From positions 620,001 through 684,000 of the forward strand of contig CAVYXV010000008.1 in NCBI GenBank assembly GCA_963772585.1: a DNA stretch of 64,000 bases, in the 5' to 3' direction. The stretch comes from CAVVXN01 sp963772585. GTDB taxonomy: Bacteria; Planctomycetota; PLA2; JAEUHO01. Position 1 is the first letter of the stretch. Each line of letters opens with the position of its first letter. The translations under genes were made by a program, and so were the position numbers. Below the pieces are notes generated by a model. That model saw only the letters and a program-made list of their open reading frames with translations. It was not told where the DNA came from and did no database searches. Shown one piece after another: positions 53,729 through 61,873 of this stretch.

Positions 53729-54059
53729 CGCCTCGAAGAACAAACGCGTTGGAGATCCGACGGCCTTCGGTCGCGAGGTCGGTGCGAAGGCGGCGCGCAA
53801 GCTCAAGGCGAGGCGCAGCCCTGCGCCCGGGGTCTGGTTTGGCCTCGGCATGATGGGGCTCGTCGGTTGGTCGGTGGTCGTCCCGACACTGCTCGGAGCA
53901 GGGTTGGGCATCTGGCTGGACAACCGGCATCCCGGCACCCACTCATGGACGCTCTCGCTGCTGGTCACCGGACTGGTCATCGGCTGCGTGAATGCCTGGT
54001 ATTGGGTGCGCAAGGAAGACGATGCCATGCGCGACGAGCAGGAGAATCGTGATGAGTGA
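53721..54059 (+). CDS. atpQ: N-ATPase AtpQ (AtpI-like membrane protein)
   Basis: 112 aa, GTG 53721 with GGAG upstream, overlapping the atpC stop. A basic N-terminal part is followed by two membrane helices, VWFGLGMMGLVGWSVVVPTL and SWTLSLLVTGLVIGCVNAWY, with the AtpI/F1F0 assembly-protein pattern (GLGIWLDNRHPG). In N-ATPase operons this gene always sits between epsilon and AtpR. It is thought to help assemble the c-ring or act in Mg/Ca handling; the precise role is not known. Confidence 0.88.
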   Translation: MSDASKNKRVGDPTAFGREVGAKAARKLKARRSPAPGVWFGLGMMGLVGWSVVVPTLLGAGLGIWLDNRHPGTHSWTLSLLVTGLVIGCVNAWYWVRKEDDAMRDEQENRDE

Positions 54060-54375
54060 TACGCTCACCCTGATGGGTGCCTTGGGCACGGGCCTTTCGC
54101 TCGGCGCGCTCTTCTTCGGCGGTCTGTGGTGGACGGTTCGCACGGTCACTACATGCCGACACCCGGCGCTCCTTCTCCTGACCAGCTTCGCGTTGCGCGC
54201 GAGCATCGCCCTGGTCGGCATCTACTTCGCCTTCGGCGGTCACTGGGATCGTCTTCTCGCGTGCATGCTCGGCTTCGTCATCGCGCGTTTCGTCGTCACG
54301 CGCCTGACCGCACCGTCCTATGCCCCGCACCCGTCAGCGGTGGAGAGGCCCCCCAATGCATCTCAGTCCGGATGA
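54052..54375 (+). CDS. atpR: N-ATPase AtpR (membrane protein)
   Basis: 107 aa, ATG 54052 with AGGAG upstream, overlapping the atpQ stop. Three hydrophobic segments: LMGALGTGLSLGALFFGGLW, PALLLLTSFALRASIALVGI and LACMLGFVIARFVVTRLTA. The two Arg in the membrane region (FALRAS, FVIARFVV) are a known trait of AtpR, proposed to interact with the glutamates of the c subunit. Specific to N-ATPase operons. Confidence 0.88.
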   Translation: MSDTLTLMGALGTGLSLGALFFGGLWWTVRTVTTCRHPALLLLTSFALRASIALVGIYFAFGGHWDRLLACMLGFVIARFVVTRLTAPSYAPHPSAVERPPNASQSG

Positions 54376-55099
54376 GATCCTCTACTGGCAATACGGGCCC
54401 CTGAAGCTGAACGCCACCATCGTGTTCACGTGGGCGTTGATGCTCCTGCTGGCCGTGGCGGCGAAGCTGATCACGCGCAAGCTTTCCACGGAACTCACTC
54501 GAGCCCCGTGGCAGAACTTCCTGGAAATGATCGTAACGGCCATCGAGAAGCAGATCGGAGACGTGGGTATTCCTCACCCAAGGCGGTACATCGCCTTCCT
54601 GGGCACGCTCTTCTTGTTCCTTGCCATAGCGAGTCTCTGCACCGTCATCCCCGGCTACGAACCACCGACCGGATCTCTCTCGACCACGGTTGCCCTCGCG
54701 CTCTGCGTCTTCGTGGCCGTACCGTTCTTCGGCATCAAGGAGCAAGGGCTGGGAGGCTACTTCGAATCCTATGTCAAGCCGACGTTCATCATGCTGCCGT
54801 TCAACGTCATCAGCGAGCTTTCGCGCACGATGGCCCTCGCCGTCCGCTTGTTCGGCAACATGATGAGCGGAGCGATGATCCTCGCCATTCTCCTCACCAT
54901 CGCACCCTTCGTCTTTCCGGTCCTCATGACGGCGCTCGGTCTGCTCACCGGAATGGTGCAGGCGTACATCTTCAGTATCCTGGCAGCGGTCTACATCGCG
55001 GCCGCCATTCGCATTCGCAAGCCGATGTCCGCGCCCGAAGCGGTGCCGAACCCCCGAAACAGCATCACTCACGACCAAGGGAGAGATCATTGTGGATAG
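54356..55099 (+). CDS. atpB: N-ATPase subunit a
   Basis: 247 aa stator membrane subunit that forms the ion channels beside the c-ring. Start MHLSPDEILYWQYGPLKLNA; membrane helices through VALALCVFVAVPFFGIKEQG. The essential Arg is in ELSRTMALAVRLFGNMMSGA, then VQAYIFSILAAVYIAAAIRI, all typical of AtpB. ATG 54356 has GGAGAGG upstream and overlaps the end of atpR; the stop overlaps the atpE start. Confidence 0.95.
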   Translation: MHLSPDEILYWQYGPLKLNATIVFTWALMLLLAVAAKLITRKLSTELTRAPWQNFLEMIVTAIEKQIGDVGIPHPRRYIAFLGTLFLFLAIASLCTVIPGYEPPTGSLSTTVALALCVFVAVPFFGIKEQGLGGYFESYVKPTFIMLPFNVISELSRTMALAVRLFGNMMSGAMILAILLTIAPFVFPVLMTALGLLTGMVQAYIFSILAAVYIAAAIRIRKPMSAPEAVPNPRNSITHDQGRDHCG

Positions 55100-55358
55100 C
55101 ACGACCATCATCGCGGTGGCGTCCATCGTCGTCGCCGGCGTCACCACCGCCTTCGGCACCATGGGGCCGGCACTGGCCGAGGGTCGGGCGGTCGCGATGG
55201 CCCTGGGCTCGCTGGCCCAGCAGCCGGATGCCTCCGCCACCATCACCCGCACGCTGTTCGTAGGTCTGGCGATGATCGAGTCCACGGCCATCTACTGTTT
55301 CGTGGTCTCGATGATTCTCATCTTCGCCAATCCCTTCTGGAACCACGTCATCGCCTGA
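55092..55358 (+). CDS. atpE: N-ATPase subunit c (rotor ring)
   Basis: 88 aa hairpin of two helices, GTG 55092 with GGGAGAG upstream. The outer helix carries MIESTAIY, i.e. E63-S64-T65-x-x-Y68, the ion-binding signature seen in sodium-binding c subunits. The inner helix has E30 in GPALAEGRAV, where classical Na+ enzymes have Gln. Two carboxylates per hairpin are described for N-ATPases; at least one such enzyme (Burkholderia pseudomallei) was found to be H+-coupled, so the ion cannot be read safely from sequence. The polar loop is SLAQQPDAS. High confidence for family. Confidence 0.95.
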   Translation: MDSTTIIAVASIVVAGVTTAFGTMGPALAEGRAVAMALGSLAQQPDASATITRTLFVGLAMIESTAIYCFVVSMILIFANPFWNHVIA

Positions 55359-55376
55359 GCGACAGGGAAGTAGGCC

Positions 55377-56222
55377 ATGCTTTTCGATTGGTTCACCGTC
55401 AGTGCGCAGGTGCTCAACTTCCTCATCTTGTTGTTCTTGATGTGGCGCTTCCTCTACCGGCCCATCCTTCATGCCATCGACGAGCGGGAAAAGCGGATCG
55501 CAGCGGAGCTTGCGGACGCCGACGCACGCAGGACTGAAGCGCAAGAGGAACGCGACGCGTACCGGCACAAGAACGAGGAGTTCGACCACCAACGCGCGGC
55601 GCTCCTGAGCCGGGCAACGGACGAAGCAACAGCCGAACGGCAGCGGCTCCTCGAGGAGGCCCGGAAGGCCGCAGACGACCTCAGCGCGAAGCAACGAGAG
55701 TCGCGGAGAAGCGAGGCGCGCCACCTGAAGCAATCCATCGGTCGCCGGACCCAGAGGGAGGTATTCGCCATCGCGCGCAAGGCGCTGACTGATCTCGCCA
55801 CGGCCAGCTTGGAGGAGCGCCTGAGCGAGGTGTTCGCTCGCCGGCTCCACGCGATGCCGGACCAGGCGAAGGCGACCCTCGCTGACGCCCTCGCGACGGC
55901 GACCGACCCGGCGCTCGTCCGTAGCGCGTTCGACCTGCCGCCCGAGCAGCGAGCGGCGATACAAAATGCCATCAACGAAACCTTCTCGGCGGACGTCCCC
56001 CTTCGCTTCGAGACCGCCCCGGACTTGGTCGGGGGGATCGAACTCACCACGAGCGGACTGAAGGTGGGCTGGAGCATCGCGGCCTACATCGGGTCGCTGG
56101 AAAGGGGCGTCGACGAGCTGTTGAAGGAAGAGGACGGGCATGCGGGGGGCGGCGCCCTGGCCCCGGTAGCCGGGGTCGATCCGCAACCTCTAGAGGGCAC
56201 GCCGGATGCCGGGCACGCATGA
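55377..56222 (+). CDS. atpF: N-ATPase subunit b (with delta-like C-terminal part)
   Basis: 281 aa, ATG 55377. A single N-terminal membrane helix (VLNFLILLFLMWRFLYRPIL) is followed by a long charged helix (ADADARRTEAQEERDAYRHK, TAERQRLLEEARKAADDLSA), the peripheral stalk. The C-terminal third (GGIELTTSGLKVGWSIAAYI) resembles the delta subunit, consistent with the absence of atpH from this operon, as is normal for N-ATPases. A Gly/Ala/Pro tail follows. The stop overlaps atpA (ATGA). Confidence 0.93.
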   Translation: MLFDWFTVSAQVLNFLILLFLMWRFLYRPILHAIDEREKRIAAELADADARRTEAQEERDAYRHKNEEFDHQRAALLSRATDEATAERQRLLEEARKAADDLSAKQRESRRSEARHLKQSIGRRTQREVFAIARKALTDLATASLEERLSEVFARRLHAMPDQAKATLADALATATDPALVRSAFDLPPEQRAAIQNAINETFSADVPLRFETAPDLVGGIELTTSGLKVGWSIAAYIGSLERGVDELLKEEDGHAGGGALAPVAGVDPQPLEGTPDAGHA

Positions 56223-57868
56223 AGCCGGAGCCCGAGCCCCTCCAGAGCGTCTTCGACCGCGTGTTTGCGGGAATGGGGGAAGTGCGCAAGGCGTTCACGC
56301 CCCGACTGGAACCGCGCGAGGTGGGCACGGTCCTCAGTGTCGCCACGGGCATCGCCAAGGTGTCGGGGCTGCCCGGCGTGGGCTTCGATGAGCTGGTAGC
56401 GTTCCCCGGAGATGTACTCGGCATCGCGTTCAATTTGGATGCCGACGAGATCGGCGTCGTTCTGCTCGGCGACTATTGGGACATCCACGCTGGGGATGAA
56501 GTCCGACGCACCGGCCGGGTCATGGACGTGGCCGTGGGGGATGAACTGCTCGGGCGCGTCATTGACCCGCTCGGTCGGCCACTCGATGGCGATGGGGTGC
56601 CGGGCACCGCCAAGCACCTACCTGTCGAGCGGCCGTCCGCGTCCATCATGGACCGCGCCCCGGTGACAGTGCCTCTCCAGACCGGCCTCAAGGTCATCGA
56701 CGCCCTCATTCCCGTCGGGCGCGGTCAGCGCGAGTTGATCCTCGGGGACCGTCACACGGGCAAGACCGCCATTGCGATCGATACCATCCTCAACCAACGC
56801 GGCCAGCACGTGGCATGTGTCTACTGTGCCATCGGTCAGGCGGCATCCGCAGTCGCGAAGGCCGTGGCCACCATGCGAGAGCACGGCGCGATGGACTACA
56901 CCGTCGCCGTCGTGGCCGAGGGCAACGATCCGCCGGGTCTCACCTACGTCGCCCCTTACGCCGCGACCACCATCGCCGAGTACTTCATGGAAGCGGGGCG
57001 CGATGTCTTGATCGTGTACGACGATCTCACCCATCACGCGCGTGCCTACCGTGAGCTTTCCCTCCTGCTGCGACGGCCCCCCGGCCGCGAGGCGTTTCCT
57101 GGCGACATCTTCTACATTCACTCCCGGTTGCTCGAGCGTGCGACACATCTTCGCGAGGAGCGCGGTGGTGGCTCACTTACCGCGCTGCCCATCATCGAGA
57201 CCGAAGCCCAGGACATCTCCGCCTACATTCCGACGAACTTGATCTCCATCACGGATGGTCAGATCTACCTCTCGCCGTCACTGTTCGAGTTGGGCGTACT
57301 CCCTGCAGTCGACGTCGGCAAGTCCGTCTCCCGGGTTGGGGGAAAGGCGCAGCGGGCTGCCTACCGCGCAGTGACGGGCAGCCTCAAGCTTGGGTATGCG
57401 CAGTTCGAGGAACTCGAGTCCTTCTCCCGGTTCGGGGCCCGCATGGACGAAGGCACCCGCAAGATCATCGAGCACGGACGGCGCATTCGCGCCTGCCTCA
57501 AGCAGCCGGAGTTGGCCCCGGTCCCCGTCCCGGCGCAAATCGCCGTTCTTCTGGCGTTGACCGAGGGGCTCTTCGATTCCGTGCCGCAAGACCGGATGAC
57601 GGCGGCAGAGCGCGCCGTGAGGGAGGCGGCGAAGGAGATCCCGGAAGCGGTGCGTGGGCGTCTGGGCAGCGCCGACGAACTGAGCGACGATGATCGAGAG
57701 GTGATTCTCCGTCTCGCCCGCGAGGCGCTTGATCCCTTCCACGAAAGGCCCGACGCCAAGGGCGAGCCGCCGCCGGAGGCGGAGCGCGAGACGGCGGGTC
57801 CAACGAGGAGCACGCGGGAAGGTCGGGCGGAACCCATGGACTCTCCGGCGCCCGTGCAGGAACCATGA
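56219..57868 (+). CDS. atpA: N-ATPase alpha subunit
   Basis: 549 aa regulatory nucleotide-binding subunit. The N-terminal barrel VGTVLSVATGIAKVSGLPGV is followed by Walker A GDRHTGKT (176-183), DVLIVYDDLTHHARAYRELS (Walker B), LLRRPPGREAFPGDIFYIHS, and SITDGQIYLSPSLFELGVLP, all strongly conserved. The C-terminus has an extra Glu/Arg/Pro-rich tail of about 40 residues after DPFHERPD that ordinary AtpA lacks. ATG 56219 overlaps the atpF stop; the stop overlaps atpG (ATGA). Confidence 0.96.
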   Translation: MKPEPEPLQSVFDRVFAGMGEVRKAFTPRLEPREVGTVLSVATGIAKVSGLPGVGFDELVAFPGDVLGIAFNLDADEIGVVLLGDYWDIHAGDEVRRTGRVMDVAVGDELLGRVIDPLGRPLDGDGVPGTAKHLPVERPSASIMDRAPVTVPLQTGLKVIDALIPVGRGQRELILGDRHTGKTAIAIDTILNQRGQHVACVYCAIGQAASAVAKAVATMREHGAMDYTVAVVAEGNDPPGLTYVAPYAATTIAEYFMEAGRDVLIVYDDLTHHARAYRELSLLLRRPPGREAFPGDIFYIHSRLLERATHLREERGGGSLTALPIIETEAQDISAYIPTNLISITDGQIYLSPSLFELGVLPAVDVGKSVSRVGGKAQRAAYRAVTGSLKLGYAQFEELESFSRFGARMDEGTRKIIEHGRRIRACLKQPELAPVPVPAQIAVLLALTEGLFDSVPQDRMTAAERAVREAAKEIPEAVRGRLGSADELSDDDREVILRLAREALDPFHERPDAKGEPPPEAERETAGPTRSTREGRAEPMDSPAPVQEP

Positions 57869-58767
57869 GCGACACCACGGCGAGTCTGCGGCGGAAGATC
57901 GAGCAGGCCGGAGATCTCCAATCCGTCGTCCGCACCATGAAGGCCGTGGCGGCTTCGAGCATCGGACAGTATGAGAAGTCAGTACACGCCTTGGCCGACT
58001 ACTACCGAACCGTGGAACTCGGGTTGGGTGCGTGCTTCCGGGAGGGCGGGTTGGCGCCCTTGCTGCCGGAACGGAAGAGGCAAGTGGCGACCGGCGCGGT
58101 CGTGTTCGGCTCGGCCCAGGGCCTCGTGGGGCGGTTCAACGACGTGGTGGCCGATCACGCCGTTGCGACGCTGTCGTCCCTGCAGACGAGGCCCATGGTG
58201 TGGGCCGTGGGCCAGCGGGTTCATGCGCGCCTTGCGGACGCGGGGTTGGTCCCGGTGGGGCTCTTCACCGTGCCGAACTCCGTCAAGGCCATCACGCCGC
58301 TCGTGGGCCAGATTCTCGTGGACAGCGAGGAGCGCCAAGGTCTGGGTGAAGTCGCGGAGTTCTACCTCTTCTACAACCGTCCCATGTCCGGCGCGATCTA
58401 TGGCCCCGTCCGTCAGCGACTGCTTCCGCTCGACGAGAAGTGGCGGCGCGAATTGGCCGAACGGCCCTGGCCGGCAAAGAGCCTGCCCGAGGTCATGGGT
58501 AGCGGAATCGGGACCCTGCGTGCACTCATCCGGGAGTATCTATTCGTCTCGCTCTTCCGTGCGTGTGCCGAGTCGCTCTCGAGCGAGAATGCCAGCCGTT
58601 TGGCGGCGATGCAACGCGCCGACAAGAGCATCGACGGATTGCTCGATGACCTGAACCGGTCATTTCATCGTCTGCGCCAGAGCGGGATCGACGCGGAACT
58701 CTTCGACGTCATCTCCGGCTTCGAGGCCCTCTCGAGCAATCCCCGCGGACGAGCCCCGGAGAGATGA
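57865..58767 (+). CDS. atpG: N-ATPase gamma subunit (rotor shaft)
   Basis: 300 aa central-stalk subunit, last gene of the operon. N-terminal helix SLRRKIEQAGDLQSVVRTMK (AVAASSI), a middle Rossmann-like part (GAVVFGSAQGLVGRFNDVVA), and C-terminal helix FVSLFRACAESLSSENASRL, with the conserved SExxxRLxAM pattern as ENASRLAAMQRADKSID. Divergent in the middle, as is usual for N-type gamma. Start ATG 57865. A hairpin lies 28 nt after the stop. Confidence 0.94.
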   Translation: MSDTTASLRRKIEQAGDLQSVVRTMKAVAASSIGQYEKSVHALADYYRTVELGLGACFREGGLAPLLPERKRQVATGAVVFGSAQGLVGRFNDVVADHAVATLSSLQTRPMVWAVGQRVHARLADAGLVPVGLFTVPNSVKAITPLVGQILVDSEERQGLGEVAEFYLFYNRPMSGAIYGPVRQRLLPLDEKWRRELAERPWPAKSLPEVMGSGIGTLRALIREYLFVSLFRACAESLSSENASRLAAMQRADKSIDGLLDDLNRSFHRLRQSGIDAELFDVISGFEALSSNPRGRAPER

Positions 58768-58794
58768 AGCGGCGAACGGGGCGGATCGCCTCGG

Positions 58795-58814
58795 CGTCCA
58801 CGATGGCGTGGACG
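58795..58814 (+). terminator. Possible terminator of the N-ATPase operon
   Basis: CGTCCAC (58795-58801) pairs with GTGGACG (58808-58814) around the loop GATGGC, 28 nt after the atpG stop. It lacks a T-run. Position and orientation fit the end of a nine-gene operon. Confidence 0.38.
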
Positions 58815-58994
58815 ATTCCGCGCCGGGCCGGATCCATCTTGCGCGTGCGACCCCGTGATCATGGAACCAATTCCACGATCGGAGACGCCGCCCGTGGATC
58901 TCCTCCGCCACCGCCTTGCCGCGGGCATCTTGCCCCCGCCGGTCGAGAAGGAAGCCGGGTCGCCGAATCACAGGCGTCGAGTACGGCGCGCCCG

Positions 58995-59046
58995 CTGCGA
59001 GGAGGCGACCCTCCAGGGCCGGTGACGACGAGCGACGCCCGGTCCG
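58995..59046 (+). repeat. Degenerate dispersed-repeat fragment downstream of the N-ATPase operon
   Basis: GCGAGGAGGCGACCCTCCAG, then GGTGACGACGAGCGACGCCC and GGTCCGAG, lines up with the middle of the 243-bp element (GCGAGGAGGAGGCGACCCCG, then GCCGACGACGAGCAACGCCG and ATCGGAC) with several mismatches and a small gap. No ends are visible. With the copy at 51.4 kb it brackets the N-ATPase genes. Confidence 0.35.
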
Positions 59047-59094
59047 AGCGCTTGCAGCCGGCCGAAGCCCCGGATTCGACTCCTTCCCCTCCTC

Positions 59095-59889
59095 TCAGAG
59101 GAGTGCCTTGCCCCCCATCAGGACCGCGACCGCGAGGAGGAACCACCCGAACGCCGTCTTCACCTTGCGGCGGTCCAGCGTCACCGAGCGCCGGGCGCCG
59201 ATCCGACCGCCGACGAAGACGGCCACGGCGAGGAGGAGCGACGTCATCCAGTCCCAGTGGCCGGACGCGACGTGACCCGCGAAACCTCCGAACGCGGTCA
59301 GCCCGATCATGAGCGCGCTGCTTCCGATCGCGATCTCCATCGGGACTCCGAACAACAGCACCATCATCGGGACCTTCAGGATGCCGCCGCCGACGCCGAC
59401 GAGCCCGCTCACGGCCCCCGCCACGAAACTGATCGACAGGGCGAGCGGCATGTTGACGCAGTAGACGTGCTCTCCGACCGACCGCCGCCAGGTGAACGGG
59501 CCCCCGCCTGCCCGGCCTCCGGGCTCTCCCACCACCCTCCGGATCATGAAGAACGCGGCGACGGCCACGACGACCGCGAAGAGCAGGCTCAGCGTCGGGC
59601 CCGCGAACCGACCCGACACCAGGCCGCCGCCGACGGCCCCCAGCATCGTGACGGACTCCAGCACGAAGGCCAGGGGCCAGTCCACGCGCCCCGCGCGTCG
59701 AAAGACGAGCGTCGAGGAGAGCGACGTAGCCATGATCAGGAACAGACTGGTCGTCGCGGCGACGTGGAAGTCGATCCCCGCGAAGACCTGGATGGGTGTG
59801 TAGAGGACACCCCCGCCCTGGCCGAGCATGGAGAACCCGATGGAGACTCCGAAGAAGAGCACGGCGAGGACGCCGAGCAGGACTGTCAC
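59095..59889 (-). CDS. TauE/SafE family membrane transporter
   Basis: 264 aa, GTG 59889 overlapping the fmdE-like stop (GTGA). Seven to eight hydrophobic segments. The TauE repeat SIGFSMLGQGGGVLYTPIQV and its second-half counterpart GAVSGLVGVGGGILKVPMMV (G-x-GGG-x-x-x-P) are typical; the family exports or imports sulfite, sulfonates or organic acids. Coupling to an FmdE-type protein is unusual and may hint at a C1- or formate-related anion. It converges on the N-ATPase operon. Confidence 0.88.
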   Translation of the reverse strand: MTVLLGVLAVLFFGVSIGFSMLGQGGGVLYTPIQVFAGIDFHVAATTSLFLIMATSLSSTLVFRRAGRVDWPLAFVLESVTMLGAVGGGLVSGRFAGPTLSLLFAVVVAVAAFFMIRRVVGEPGGRAGGGPFTWRRSVGEHVYCVNMPLALSISFVAGAVSGLVGVGGGILKVPMMVLLFGVPMEIAIGSSALMIGLTAFGGFAGHVASGHWDWMTSLLLAVAVFVGGRIGARRSVTLDRRKVKTAFGWFLLAVAVLMGGKALL

Positions 59890-60512
59890 GTGATGGACGC
59901 CTCCCCCGCGGCGGCATCGCGGCACGGGATGCAGACGCGCTCGTCGCCCAGCAGCCGACCGTAGCCTTCGACCGTCATCTCGCCGCACCGGTCGCACCGG
60001 AAGCTGGAGAAGGTGTGGGGCCTGTCCTTCCAGGCGCGCTCGAACACCTCGCCGACGGCGAGGAGTTTCTCCTCCGGAGCGTACATCACGCGCTCCACGA
60101 GCGGATCGACCACCGCGGGCGGAACCTGCGAGGCCGGCACCCCCTTCTCGCGGTACTCCTTGAAGAACGGCGTCTGCTTGTTCGCCTCCATGGCCTCGGC
60201 CCGTGGGACGACGCGCACGGCGCGTCCGCTCGCCTTGTCGATCAGCGTGAGGCCCCACTTCCCGAGGTGGAGTTTCTCGATGTTGCCCTTCCCGAACGTG
60301 CAGCCGGTGATCATCTGGATCCCGTCGGCAAAGCACGTCGCGCAGTGCCGGTCGCCGATTTCGACCAGTGCCACGAGTTGCCCGTCCGGCGCACGCTCGA
60401 CGCCGAGCCGGTTCATGGCGGCCGCGCCCGCGCGCAGGCCCAGCGGCATGGCCGGGCACCGATGTCCGTGGAGAGTCAGGCCGGCTTCGAGGTACGCCTG
60501 GGGGTCGATCAT
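59886..60512 (-). CDS. FmdE-like protein (formylmethanofuran dehydrogenase subunit E family) with C-terminal zinc finger
   Basis: 208 aa. The FmdE core has LTLHGHRCPAMPLGLRAGAA (GHxCP), IGDRHCATCFADGIQMITGC and TFGKGNIEKLHLGKWGLTLI. The C-terminal zinc finger is FRCDRCGEMTVEGYGRLLGD plus CIPC. In methanogens and methylotrophs FmdE accompanies the Mo/W formylmethanofuran dehydrogenase; in many bacteria it occurs alone, where metal or cofactor handling has been suggested. No fmdA-D or fhc gene is in the window. ATG 60512. Its stop overlaps the TauE start, and a Crp-like gene lies 81 bp upstream on the same strand. Confidence 0.88.
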   Translation of the reverse strand: MIDPQAYLEAGLTLHGHRCPAMPLGLRAGAAAMNRLGVERAPDGQLVALVEIGDRHCATCFADGIQMITGCTFGKGNIEKLHLGKWGLTLIDKASGRAVRVVPRAEAMEANKQTPFFKEYREKGVPASQVPPAVVDPLVERVMYAPEEKLLAVGEVFERAWKDRPHTFSSFRCDRCGEMTVEGYGRLLGDERVCIPCRDAAAGEASIT

Positions 60513-60593
60513 GGTTGGAATCTCCGGTCGTCGATGCTTCTGGATCGTTCATCCCCAGGATGGGAGGGGCACGCCACCCCTCTTGGACGTCGG

Positions 60594-61158
60594 TCAAGAA
60601 CCCCTGTCGCCCCGGAGACGCAGGCCCTCCGCCCTCGGAACGTGGCCGAAGCGGCCAGCGCGCCCCGCCGCGAACTGCCGAGCGCTCACCGGGAGGGCCA
60701 CCGCGAAGGGGCGCGACGGGTCGCGGAGCGCGAGCAGGGCGGCGGCCACACGGGGCAGGACGCCCTGGAAGGCCGGACGGGTGAAGTTCTCCATGCTGGC
60801 ACGGAGCCGGGTGGCCCGTTGGGGGACGAGGGACGGCGCGGCGTCAGGATTCGCGGCGAAGACCGACCGGAGCGCACCGCGCGCAATGGCGTCCGCCTCC
60901 ACCTCCGTCCGCGCCTCGGCGCTCGAGGGGGACGATCCCCCGTCGAGAGAGGGCATGAAGCCGAAGGTCGGCCCCGGGCCGAACCGGAACAGCGTCACCT
61001 CCCCGCCGGCGGGCGAGACCCAAAAGATCCCCACCTGTCCGTGGACAAGGGAGACGAGCGGACCATCTTCGTCGCCCTCCCGCCAGAGCAGCGCGCCGCG
61101 CCGAAAGCGCCGCCGCGCTCGGCAACGCTACGTGGTGGGCCGGGCCCAGGAACCACAT
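60594..61158 (-). CDS. Crp/Fnr-like regulator, one-base frameshift, incomplete DNA-binding domain
   Basis: After dropping one base in the CGCCGCCGCG run at 61108-61117, the frame reads MWFLGPAHHVALPSAA, then FRRGALLWREGDEDGPLVSL, VHGQVGIFWVSPAGGEVTLF and RFGPGPTFGFMPSLDGG. This matches a cyclic-nucleotide-binding beta roll. The long helix follows (SMENFTRPAFQGVLPRVAAA). The helix-turn-helix is cut short at ALPVSARQFAAG and then loses similarity, so a second shift or truncation is likely. The 565-bp span is 3n+1. Without correction only GTG 61034 gives a start. It may control the downstream FmdE-TauE genes. Confidence 0.5.
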
Positions 61159-61222
61159 GAGGTCATCGACGAACCCGGTGGCCGTGGTTCCAAGCGCGGG
61201 AGAGTGTGAGAAGGTGCTCGGG

Positions 61223-61873
61223 TCATTGGTCGATGAAGCGCTCCTGCAAGTCCTTGACCAGATCTTGAGAGCACACCACGTAGACCTCGTCGTGCTCCTG
61301 GATCCGAGTCTCGTCGGTGGCCAACTCGACCTCCTGAAGACGCGTGACGGCCAGCGCCTTGGCGCCCTCGGGGAGCTGGAGATCGGCGACCGTGCCCTCC
61401 TCGCTCCTTCGCGCGGCGAACGAGATAAACCGGATGCCCGTGTTCATGAGCGGCGCCAGGTCCACGCTCTCGATGCCCGCGACGCGATCGTTCACCGCGT
61501 TGGCCGTCTCCTGATTCGGGATGAGGACATCCTCCAGACCCAGCTCGGCGCAGAGTCCACTGAAGTCGGGATCCTCGATCATGGCCACCACCCGATCGAA
61601 GCCGAGATGCTTGCCCGCCAAGGCAGCCAGGATGTTGTCCTGATCGCTCTCGGTCATGCAGAACAGGAAGTCCGTGTTCCCGGGGCCGAGCTCGGACAAC
61701 ACGGCGGGCCGACTGCCGTCCCCGTGGACGAGACCACAGTCGAGGCCGGTATCCTCGAGCGTCTTCAACCGGTCATCGTCCGCATCAACGATCACTACGT
61801 CGTGTCCGCTCTCGAGCACGGAACGGGCCGCCTCGACGGCCTGAGCGCTGGCTCCGATGAAGACGATACGCAT
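61223..61873 (-). CDS. trkA: Trk system potassium uptake protein TrkA
   Basis: 216 aa peripheral NAD-binding gating subunit. The RCK/TrkA_N Rossmann fold is MRIVFIGASAQAVEAARSVL, with VVIVDADDDRLKTLEDT and FLFCMTESDQDNILAALAGK. A TrkA_C domain follows (MNTGIRFISFAARRSEEGTV, EHDEVYVVCSQDLV). The glycine motif is GASAQA rather than GxGxxG, so nucleotide affinity may differ. A single RCK unit, as in KtrA-like proteins. ATG 61873 shares one base with the trkH stop (TGATG). Confidence 0.93.
   Translation of the reverse strand: MRIVFIGASAQAVEAARSVLESGHDVVIVDADDDRLKTLEDTGLDCGLVHGDGSRPAVLSELGPGNTDFLFCMTESDQDNILAALAGKHLGFDRVVAMIEDPDFSGLCAELGLEDVLIPNQETANAVNDRVAGIESVDLAPLMNTGIRFISFAARRSEEGTVADLQLPEGAKALAVTRLQEVELATDETRIQEHDEVYVVCSQDLVKDLQERFIDQ

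Larger units (their letters stand above)
58768..59094. other. 327-bp gap after the N-ATPase operon
   Basis: Between converging atpG and TauE genes. It contains the candidate terminator (58795-58814) and, at about 58995-59046, the degenerate repeat listed separately. Nothing else was recognised. Confidence 0.5.

Noticed and set aside
59886..60512. Methanogenesis or a full formylmethanofuran dehydrogenase
   Set aside because: Only the FmdE-type protein is present; stand-alone FmdE proteins are common in non-methanogens.
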